Positions 43,254 to 49,674 of a stretch of 64,000 nt of DNA are shown one piece after another. Position 1 is the stretch's first letter, and every line of letters starts with the position of its first letter. Under the pieces are notes generated by a model, which saw only the letters and a program-made list of their open reading frames with translations, had not been told where the DNA came from and did no database searches. A program made the translations under genes and the position numbers. The stretch is from Dehalogenimonas sp. W (GTDB lineage: Bacteria > Chloroflexota > Dehalococcoidia > Dehalococcoidales > Dehalococcoidaceae): assembly GCF_037094495.1 (NCBI RefSeq), contig NZ_CP146612.1, positions 682,001-746,000 on the forward strand, given 5' to 3'.

Positions 43254-43421
43254 ATGTTGAATCCGGGTTTTTGGCCAAGAGCTGGTATCTTATTTGTCGG
43301 GATGATTCTTACGGCAACAGGGATGATTACCGGTTCGGTTTTTGCCTCGGTAATGGGAGCTGTTTTCTTTCTCGTTGGCGTAGTCGGAGTTGTCGCCCAT
43401 TTCATGAAAACCGACGGATAA
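43254..43421 (+). CDS. 55-residue two-helix membrane protein
   Basis: The ATG at 43254 follows AGGAAG at suitable distance. The product MLNPGFWPRAGILFVGM and onward has two helices (about 9-27 and 31-50) joined by a Gly turn, with an HFMKTDG end. It lies just before promoter cassette C. No family recognised. Confidence 0.55.
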   Translation: MLNPGFWPRAGILFVGMILTATGMITGSVFASVMGAVFFLVGVVGVVAHFMKTDG

Positions 43422-43427
43422 TATTTT

Positions 43428-43486
43428 AAAAAATTCTCTAAAAACCCCGTTTCGTTCATCTCCCGTTCATGTTGGGGTGGTATAAT
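43428..43486 (+). promoter_or_regulatory. TTCATC direct-repeat promoter cassette, copy C
   Basis: CGTTCAT at 43453-43459 and 43464-43470, 10-bp gap, TATAAT at 43481-43486. Identical over 59 bp to copy A, 5 kb away, although the genes around it differ. It drives the permease-ATPase pair at 43534 and 44580. Confidence 0.85.
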
Positions 43487-43533
43487 GCCCCGAAAGCCGT
43501 GGAAAAACGGCAAAAAACCATCCGGAGGTGCCC

Positions 43534-44583
43534 ATGTCCGACACCAGCAGTCTCTTCCGGCTCAGCCGCCTGGAGTTCCGGAAGCTCCGCAAAGGTGCAT
43601 CGCTCTACATCATCGCGGCGGTCATTATCCTTTTCTCCATACTGATAAGCTCCAATGCTAGTGATTCCTACAATTTTCAGGTGCGGCAGTTAGACCAGAA
43701 TTATTCTGAGATAGTTTCCCAACTGGATGCCGGTCATATGGTATTGTTCTCGAATTTTATTCCGGACGACTTTGACTGGCGGGCCTACCCGGTAAACGAT
43801 GAAGAGGGCAACCCTATTCCAGAAAATATAGAGTTCTGGAAGGACTTCTACCGGGATGCCGTCCAGGCGGAGAAAGACAAGCTGACCGCTGAAGACGGAC
43901 GTTTTTCGCTTGCGCAGCTAACCAGTAGCGCCGCTATCAGCTTTTCCAATCTTATTCCGGTGCTGGGAGTGGCGGCCGGTGTCAGCCTGTTTGCCGGCGA
44001 ATTTCGTAATTCCACCTACCGGCTGATGTTATCCCGCGGCATCCGCCGTAACTCCCTGATGAGTGCCAAAATACTCACGGTAATCGGCATGTCGCTATTC
44101 TTTGCCCTGGTGCTTGGTCTGGCGGTGACGCTGAGCGGTTATATGTCCTATTCCGGTTTGTCCGCTGCGGCGCCGGCGGCGTTCAGTTTCGGCGCTTTCC
44201 TGTCTATTATCTGGCTGGGGGCTTTGATGTTCCTGGGCTACACCATGGGCGGGGCAGCCCTGGGCATACTGCTGGCTTCGCCGGTAACCGCCATGACCGT
44301 CGGCCTGATCATTGCCTTTGTCGGCGGCACCATCTTTCTGTTCGCCCATCCGGGTATGGACGGCATCATCGGTTCGTTGTCGCCGCTGTCGCTGGGCTAT
44401 AACTATGGTTCCATGATTCAGGAAACCTGGGTCAACACCACCAGTTTGGGGGTTACCGTTCCGGGCGAAGGGCGTAATGACTACCGTGACCTGCCGGCGG
44501 CCTTCATCGGCGCCTTCATCTATATCAGCTTGTACACCACAGTTGTCTTTACCGTGTTCGGTCGCAAGGAGTTGAAAGCATGA
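43534..44583 (+). CDS. ABC-2 type permease (copy 2)
   Basis: A 349-residue permease with one N-terminal helix, a large loop of about 110 residues and five further helices. ATG 43534 is chosen because GGAGGTG lies four bases upstream; GTG 43528 is possible. It is paralogous to the protein at 39043. The stop overlaps the ATPase start (ATGA at 44580-44583), so the two are made together. The architecture resembles permeases of bacteriocin-immunity or multidrug ABC-2 exporters. Confidence 0.9.
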   Translation: MSDTSSLFRLSRLEFRKLRKGASLYIIAAVIILFSILISSNASDSYNFQVRQLDQNYSEIVSQLDAGHMVLFSNFIPDDFDWRAYPVNDEEGNPIPENIEFWKDFYRDAVQAEKDKLTAEDGRFSLAQLTSSAAISFSNLIPVLGVAAGVSLFAGEFRNSTYRLMLSRGIRRNSLMSAKILTVIGMSLFFALVLGLAVTLSGYMSYSGLSAAAPAAFSFGAFLSIIWLGALMFLGYTMGGAALGILLASPVTAMTVGLIIAFVGGTIFLFAHPGMDGIIGSLSPLSLGYNYGSMIQETWVNTTSLGVTVPGEGRNDYRDLPAAFIGAFIYISLYTTVVFTVFGRKELKA

Positions 44584-45494
44584 ATGTAAGTAACAATATT
44601 CTGGAAACTGAAAATCTGACCAAACGCTTCGGCGAGGTCACCGCCGTTAAGGATTTGAATATCACCGTTGAGCGCGGACAGGTCTTCGGCTTCCTCGGCC
44701 CCAACGGCTCCGGTAAAACCACCACCATTTCCTGTGTCCTGGGTCTGCTGTCTCCCACCTCCGGGAAGGTACGGCTGTTTGGTGAGCCGTGGCAGGCGGA
44801 GTCTTTACGCCGGGTCGGCGTGGTCATGGATCTGCACGGCTTCTACCCCAATTTCTCCGGCCGGGACAACGTTCAGATTTTTGGCGAACTGACCGGGCCC
44901 GTGTCCGATGAGCGGGTGGATGAAGTGTTGAAACTGGTCGGTCTGGCCGACCGGGCTAAAAGCAAGTTCCGCACCTATTCCATGGGTATGAAACAACGCC
45001 TGGCGGTGGCCCTGGCCCTGCTGAATGACCCGGAGTTTCTGATACTGGATGAACCCACCAACGGTATGGACCCGGAAGGTATTGTTGAAATCCGTAATCT
45101 GATTAATGATCTCAACCGGCAGGGCAAGACTATCCTGCTGGCGTCTCATCTGCTGTCGGAGGTGGAGCAGGTGTGTACCCATCTGGCTATCCTCAAGAAA
45201 GGCGTGGTCGTCAGTCAAGGGGCACTGGCCGACCTTATCAGCGGCGCCGGTCAGGCCGGGGTCGTCTTTGAGATCATCACCTCTGACCTGGCGGCATCGG
45301 CCGCTGTGCTGGAAAAAGCCGGCTACGAGGTTAAGCAGGGCCGGGACAGGGTTCTGGTGTCCGCTCCCGCAGACGCGGCTGAAAAGATATCCGCCGCTCT
45401 GGCCGGAGAGAAGCTCTATGTCACCGAGATGCGCCGCACCACCGGCAGTCTGGAAAGTGTCTTTATTGAGGCCACCCAGCCGGGCAAGAAATAG
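44580..45494 (+). CDS. ABC transporter ATPase (CcmA/DrrA type)
   Basis: ATPase partner of the ABC-2 permease, 304 residues. Walker A is GPNGSGKTTT near residue 40, the signature is YSMGMKQRLAVA, Walker B is FLILDEPTNGMDP and the switch His is in LLASHLLSEVEQ. The C-terminal 80 residues form a small regulatory domain common in DrrA/CcmA exporters. It is the only ATPase in the block and may serve both permeases. Confidence 0.93.
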   Translation: MNVSNNILETENLTKRFGEVTAVKDLNITVERGQVFGFLGPNGSGKTTTISCVLGLLSPTSGKVRLFGEPWQAESLRRVGVVMDLHGFYPNFSGRDNVQIFGELTGPVSDERVDEVLKLVGLADRAKSKFRTYSMGMKQRLAVALALLNDPEFLILDEPTNGMDPEGIVEIRNLINDLNRQGKTILLASHLLSEVEQVCTHLAILKKGVVVSQGALADLISGAGQAGVVFEIITSDLAASAAVLEKAGYEVKQGRDRVLVSAPADAAEKISAALAGEKLYVTEMRRTTGSLESVFIEATQPGKK

Positions 45495-45495
45495 A

Positions 45496-45636
45496 ATGGA
45501 TAAAGAGAGCCACCCGGCGGAAAATCGTATGGACAAGGAAAAAAGATTGTTTTACGGCCTGCAGTTGACGGTCGTAGTTAGTGCCACCATTCTCAATACG
45601 GCCTCGTCAAGCCACCTCAGAAGTAACCAACCATGA
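45496..45636 (+). CDS. Possible 46-residue peptide
   Basis: A short ORF one base after the ATPase stop: MDKESHPAENRMDKEKRLF, then a hydrophobic stretch QLTVVVSATILNT. The ribosome site is weak. It overlaps the next small ORF by ATGA. The helix after a charged N-terminus resembles a small membrane protein, but coding status is uncertain. Confidence 0.35.
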   Translation: MDKESHPAENRMDKEKRLFYGLQLTVVVSATILNTASSSHLRSNQP

Positions 45637-45761
45637 ATAACACAATCAGGTCTCAATTAGGATTGCAGCGGATGATTGCCTGTCAGGCGGGCAGACGATT
45701 CGGTATGTCCGGCATGTCGGAGCCCGCTACGCCGGAGAGAAATATGATGTTTTACCGATGA
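45633..45761 (+). CDS. Possible 42-residue peptide
   Basis: Starts in an ATGA overlap with the preceding ORF and ends in an ATGA overlap with the next. The product is Arg- and Met-rich with no hydrophobic segment and no recognised family. Only the overlap chain supports it. Confidence 0.25.
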   Translation: MNNTIRSQLGLQRMIACQAGRRFGMSGMSEPATPERNMMFYR

Positions 45762-45961
45762 GATTCGGGGTTTTTGAGATTTTGTTCATCGGGCTGCTCC
45801 TGGCCGGGCTGGTTTGGGTTGTTTACTAGATTGCCCGGCCACCGGCGGCGCCTGAGCATGAATCGCTGAAACAGGAACTGCGTGACCTGCGCCGCCGCCT
45901 GGCGGCTCTGGACTCCGCTGAAGGGGAAAACTCGGCTGAGGATAAAGGAGACACGCATTGA
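45758..45961 (+). pseudogene. Membrane/coiled-coil protein interrupted by an in-frame TAG
   Basis: From ATG 45758 the frame encodes one membrane helix (FEILFIGLLLAGLVWVVY), then TAG at 45827-45829. It continues open for 43 codons, including the charged helical EHESLKQELRDLRRRLAAL, to TGA 45959-45961. Helix plus short coiled coil is exactly the plan of the next gene, so the TAG most likely breaks a once-intact 67-codon gene. Readthrough is conceivable but no evidence supports it. Confidence 0.5.
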
Positions 45962-46155
45962 TGACATTCGGTTTTATGGAATTCATAATCATATTCATCA
46001 ATATCTTGCTCTGGCTTGTCCCCATCGCTATCGTCGTCATTCTGGTGCGGAACTACCTTCTCAAACGTCGTCGGGAAGAAAACCGGGAACTTCGGGAGGA
46101 AATAGACGCTTTGAAGGATCAGGTTTCCTCTCTGGAGCAGAAAAGGAAGGACTGA
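45961..46155 (+). CDS. Small membrane-anchored coiled-coil protein
   Basis: Sixty-four residues: a membrane helix (MEFIIIFINILLWLVPIAIVV) then a charged helix rich in Glu, Arg and Lys. GGAG at 45947-45950 serves either ATG 45961 or the TTG at 45958. It overlaps the stop of the interrupted gene and is followed one base later by the propeller protein. Such proteins often tether or oligomerise partners; function unknown. Confidence 0.6.
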   Translation: MTFGFMEFIIIFINILLWLVPIAIVVILVRNYLLKRRREENRELREEIDALKDQVSSLEQKRKD

Positions 46156-46156
46156 G

Positions 46157-47386
46157 ATGCTTGGATTTTACGCTTACCTTTTAACATGGTATATCCTCGC
46201 CGCCATTATCGGTGTCATCGTATTCCGTGACGCCCGGAAGCTGGGCCGGCGCACCGGCGAAGCACTGCCCTGGGGTATCGCTTCGGGGCTGTTGCTCCCC
46301 TTTGTCGCCCTGATTTACTATTTTATTACTCGCCGGGACTGGCAGAAGGAAGCCGCCGGTGAGGTTCCGGTGGCTGATGAATCCGCTAGTCCGTTTATCC
46401 GTTTTCTGCACTCAGCCGGTCGTAACCGGGGCGTTCTCGTCGTGTTGCTGCTGATCCTGTTCTCCGTGGGTGCCAATCTCTACGGCCAGGGCTGGTTCTG
46501 CTTCAACTTCGGTGGTTCGGAGGATGTTGACCCGCTGACGGTCCAGTGGCAGAGCGGCATCGGTGCCTGTTTTGACGGTCAGTATCTGTGGGTGGCTGAC
46601 GACGGCGACCGCTCGGTTCGCAAGGTAGACCCGGCTGACGGGTCGGTAGTGGCGGAGGTCCCTATCGAGGGCCGGGCCGAGGGCATGGCTTTTGATGGGA
46701 AGTATCTATGGGTATCGGTGCTCAGCGGGAGTTACCCGAGTGGTCACTTGGTGAAAATAAATGCCGCCAATCTTAAGGTGACAGTGTATGACCAATGGAC
46801 GGTCAACCCTGATGATTACGGCTCCCTGTATTATGACGGCAAATATCTCTGGGGCGGTATGGACAGCCTCAGCAAGATCTGCCGCACCAACGGCATCGTT
46901 TTGGAAGACCATCTGGTGAATAATGGCCTTAGCTATCTTTCTTCCGATGGGCGGTACCTGTGGGCGGCTGGGGAGTCCTTTTATCGTATTGATCCCGAAA
47001 ATGGCGTTATCGGGGACCCCATCGGCCTGATGCCCGGTGCTCTTGGTGGTTCGCTTGTCTTTGACGGTGAAGATTTATGGTATTATATCGGCCCCTTTCT
47101 CTACTGGCTGGATCTGGACGCTGCCGGCAATCCCATCTCCGTGACCACTATGGATATGCCGGTATACGGCGGCAACTCCGTTACCGACGGCAGCAGTATC
47201 TGGATGGTGGACTATGAGGACGGCACGGTGGCCGAATTTGATATTGCCACTCAGGAAATCATCGGCCTGACTACTTATTCTTTCGCCGAAGGTACCTATG
47301 CCATGAGAGCCGCTCTGGCTTACGACGGTCAGGACGTCTGGGTCGTCAACCGCGCCAATGGTTCGGTTTTCAAATTATTAGACTGA
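46157..47386 (+). CDS. Membrane-anchored beta-propeller protein
   Basis: A 409-residue protein. Three N-terminal membrane helices (about 5-22, 40-58, 95-112) are followed by an extracytoplasmic domain with repeated FDGQYLWVADDG, FDGKYLWVSVL, YDGKYLWGGM, SDGRYLWAAGE, FDGEDLWYY and YDGQDVWVVN units, one per propeller blade. This matches YncE/NHL-like propellers, usually protein- or ligand-binding platforms. It ends the small-gene series before two lipoproteins. Confidence 0.85.
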   Translation: MLGFYAYLLTWYILAAIIGVIVFRDARKLGRRTGEALPWGIASGLLLPFVALIYYFITRRDWQKEAAGEVPVADESASPFIRFLHSAGRNRGVLVVLLLILFSVGANLYGQGWFCFNFGGSEDVDPLTVQWQSGIGACFDGQYLWVADDGDRSVRKVDPADGSVVAEVPIEGRAEGMAFDGKYLWVSVLSGSYPSGHLVKINAANLKVTVYDQWTVNPDDYGSLYYDGKYLWGGMDSLSKICRTNGIVLEDHLVNNGLSYLSSDGRYLWAAGESFYRIDPENGVIGDPIGLMPGALGGSLVFDGEDLWYYIGPFLYWLDLDAAGNPISVTTMDMPVYGGNSVTDGSSIWMVDYEDGTVAEFDIATQEIIGLTTYSFAEGTYAMRAALAYDGQDVWVVNRANGSVFKLLD

Positions 47387-47395
47387 GGAATAACC

Positions 47396-48094
47396 ATGGC
47401 AATACCCCGAAAATATCTGGTTCCGGTAATCATGCTCCTGGCGGGGCTGGTGGCGTTCTCCGGTTGCGCCAATCCGTCAGTTGCCGTTTCCAGTCATATT
47501 GATGACCTGGATCTGACCGGGGTCTGGCACCAGGTCGTGGATGTCATTGATGTTCAGGAAGAGACGGCCCGGCTGGACACGTTCAATCTGCTTACCGATG
47601 CTGATGGTGACATACAAAAGTTGTCTCTGAAATTCTATGGCTACGATACTGACGGGAGCCCGAAATTCTATTCCGCCGAGATGAACTCTGCCGGTCAGCT
47701 GGTGGTAAAAACGTTGGTCACCACATCGGTTTTGGAGTACCGGCACCCGTTGGGGATTCTGGCCGAACTTGATGCCGTGGGCATCGCGGCGTTGGAGCGT
47801 GGGGATGGCGGGTTGGCCGTGCAAATAAGATTCCAGCGTAACGATATCGGCTACACATATGACTATGTGGATGTCTTCCATCTGGCACACGGTCATTTGC
47901 GGCAACTGGAACTAATAAGATTATCCAGCAATTATTATAGCTGTACCATTGAATATTTCCGGCTTCAAAAATCTGATTCCGGTATCAATACCACGCCGCC
48001 GATGCCTGTTCCGCCGGGTGAAAGGACCGGACAGGTCTGGTTTTTAACCGAAGATATTAACCGGGCCACCGACGTGGTTTATCTGGGAGGTTGA
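47396..48094 (+). CDS. Lipoprotein of unknown function
   Basis: A 232-residue lipoprotein with lipobox FSGC (Cys about 24), 9 bp after the propeller gene. The mature part begins SHIDDLDLTGVWHQVVDV, a lipocalin-like opening, and is mainly beta-strand with a Pro-rich C-terminal stretch. No catalytic motif. Probably co-transcribed with its neighbours. Confidence 0.72.
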   Translation: MAIPRKYLVPVIMLLAGLVAFSGCANPSVAVSSHIDDLDLTGVWHQVVDVIDVQEETARLDTFNLLTDADGDIQKLSLKFYGYDTDGSPKFYSAEMNSAGQLVVKTLVTTSVLEYRHPLGILAELDAVGIAALERGDGGLAVQIRFQRNDIGYTYDYVDVFHLAHGHLRQLELIRLSSNYYSCTIEYFRLQKSDSGINTTPPMPVPPGERTGQVWFLTEDINRATDVVYLGG

Positions 48095-48102
48095 TTGTAA
48101 CG

Positions 48103-48633
48103 ATGACCAGGAAATCATTGGTGTTGGTTGCCGTTTCGCTGCTGGCCGTACTGTCTGCATGCGGTGATTCTCAGAATCCCGCGACGCAACCGCCTGCGAC
48201 AACCAGCGTCAATTTTGATGTCGCGGCGGTTGCCGCCCAATACATTCCGGCCGAAATACTGGCAGCCGGAGAACTCTCCCCAACCAGCGTTAACATCAAC
48301 CCGATCACGCCCAGGCATTTTAAATTCACCCTGACGGAGCCGGTTACCCTGGCGCAAATGGGATTGGAAGATAACCCTCTGGTTGATGACCGCAGCACCG
48401 GCGAGTTGCCGGCGGGACAATTCGTTCAATTCACCTTTAAAGTCCAGGCTGAAACCAACGAATTGCTGGAAGTTACCGCCACCGACAAGGTTATCCCGGA
48501 TATTACCTTCGGCCCCTTCCCTCCGCCGCCGCCGAGTGTTAACCCGATTATGCTCATCGCTGCCTTTACCGCGGGCATTTCGCTGGCCGGGTTGTTATTC
48601 ACCTGGTTCCGCCGCCGCCGCCGCACCGGATAG
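48103..48633 (+). CDS. Lipoprotein with C-terminal membrane helix
   Basis: A 176-residue protein with lipobox LSAC (Cys about 20), a beta-rich domain, a polyproline linker (GPFPPPPPS) and a C-terminal helix ending in RRRRRTG. This is an unusual combination of lipid anchor and a stop-transfer helix. ATG 48103 is preferred; a TTG at 48091 overlaps the previous stop. The last gene of the accessory block. Confidence 0.72.
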   Translation: MTRKSLVLVAVSLLAVLSACGDSQNPATQPPATTSVNFDVAAVAAQYIPAEILAAGELSPTSVNINPITPRHFKFTLTEPVTLAQMGLEDNPLVDDRSTGELPAGQFVQFTFKVQAETNELLEVTATDKVIPDITFGPFPPPPPSVNPIMLIAAFTAGISLAGLLFTWFRRRRRTG

Positions 48634-48642
48634 AACTTTCGG

Positions 48643-48749
48643 CCCGGTACCGTTCCCATCCAGTCATTGCGAAAGCGCGAAGCGCTTGTGGCAATCCAGC
48701 AAGAATAGTCTGAGACCGTTTTGTAGGGGCTTGGCATGCCAAGCCCGCC
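48643..48749. repeat. Palindromic repeat A, copy 1 (107 bp)
   Basis: Identical as far as read to 48991-49097. It contains GTCATTGCGAAAGCGCGAAGCGCTTG-type inverted pairs (AGCGCGAAGCGCT) and the perfect 20-bp palindrome GGGCTTGGCATGCCAAGCCC. The ATTGCGA...GGCAATCC pattern resembles REP/MITE-like intergenic elements. It yields a shadow ORF on the minus strand, not a gene. Confidence 0.8.
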
Positions 48750-48886
48750 CGGTAAAAAGCCTGACAGCTGACGGCTGACACCTTACACCTTACGCGCCGC
48801 CGCCGAAGCAATCTCGGTTTCCCCCATTGTCATTACCCGTGGAAACGGGTAATCCATAAGAACCGATACTGTACGATTGCTTTCGG

Positions 48887-48973
48887 CCTGGTACCCCGTT
48901 TCGGACATTTGGGTTTGTAATTTAGAAATTGTATGGGATTTGGTGCTTAGAGCTTGGAATTTCCATCGCAACG
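48887..48973. repeat. Repeat B, copy 1 (87 bp)
   Basis: Begins CCTGGTACCCCGTTTCGGAC and matches 49096-49182 with only a few substitutions. In copy 1 it is separated from repeat A by about 137 bp; in copy 2 A and B adjoin. Confidence 0.75.
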
Positions 48974-48990
48974 TAACCATGCCGCGTCCA

Positions 48991-49097
48991 CCCGGTACCG
49001 TTCCCATCCAGTCATTGCGAAAGCGCGAAGCGCTTGTGGCAATCCAGCAAGAATAGTCTGAGACCGTTTTGTAGGGGCTTGGCATGCCAAGCCCGCC
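48991..49097. repeat. Palindromic repeat A, copy 2 (107 bp)
   Basis: Second copy of the element at 48643-48749, same length and orientation, 348 bp apart start to start. The right end runs directly into repeat B copy 2. Confidence 0.8.
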
Positions 49098-49182
49098 TGG
49101 TACCCCGTTTCGGACATTCGGATTTGTAATTTAGACATTGTTTGGGATTTGGTGCTTAGAGCTTGGAATTTCCGTCGCGACG
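49096..49182. repeat. Repeat B, copy 2 (87 bp)
   Basis: Second copy of the element at 48887-48973, about nine-tenths identical by eye, directly abutting repeat A copy 2. Confidence 0.75.
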
Positions 49183-49273
49183 TTGCTCAGGCCCGCCCTG
49201 TAAAGGCTGAAAGCTGATAGCTGACGGCTGACAGCTCGCCTAAAATATATTTCCAAAATGGGACATTTACCTC

Positions 49274-49302
49274 TTGCCTAACACACAATAATATGCTATT
49301 AT
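49274..49302 (+). promoter_or_regulatory. Candidate promoter for a leader or small RNA before dnaE
   Basis: TTGCCT (49274-49279) and TATTAT (49297-49302) with a 17-bp spacer. The expected start near 49309 lies 366 bp before dnaE. A second -10-like TATAAT at 49651-49656 lacks a clear -35 but would give a short dnaE leader. Confidence 0.45.
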
Positions 49303-49674
49303 ATGTTCTGATAAAAAGACGTTTTGGTTGTCAGCCTATTTTCGTAGCACTCCTCTGGAACAGCAGTTACATTCATAAGAAGAGGATTCGTTTCCTTCGC
49401 TTTTAGAAAAGGGTACCAATACTTTACCATGTTGCCGTCCCGTAACATCAGCCGCTGCTGTAATGCGCCGGAAAAGGGCTATTATTACACTCCAGCCATC
49501 CTCGTGAGGCTGCTGCCGAAGTAATCCCTGTACATTTTACTGAAAACTGCCCCTTTTCGGCTGGCCGCTGATAGCTGAAAGCTGACTGTTGACAGCCAAT
49601 TGCCGTCCGCTTAGCCCTGAACTCTCAGGACGGAGAGTCCCCGGTGATGTTATAATGACCGCGGATTTTACCGC

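Larger units (their letters stand above)
48634..49674. other. Gene-free kilobase between lipoprotein and dnaE
   Basis: It contains duplicated repeats A and B (listed separately), three short tracts built from AGCTGA/GGCTGA units (about 48766-48782, 49206-49238 and 49567-49600), and an AT-rich stretch from about 49240. ORFs in this interval are repeat-derived shadows. A candidate promoter (49274-49302) points towards dnaE, so the last 370 bp could be a leader or small RNA. No known RNA family was recognised. Confidence 0.6.

Noticed and set aside
48783-49138. Minus-strand ORFs in the repeat region whose starts are identical to one another
   Set aside because: Their shared N-terminus comes from repeat A being translated by chance; no ribosome sites.
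49360-49560. Possible cobalamin riboswitch, 6S RNA or RNase P RNA before dnaE
   Set aside because: Some short words looked suggestive, but the invariant core motifs are missing; kept only as an unassigned leader.
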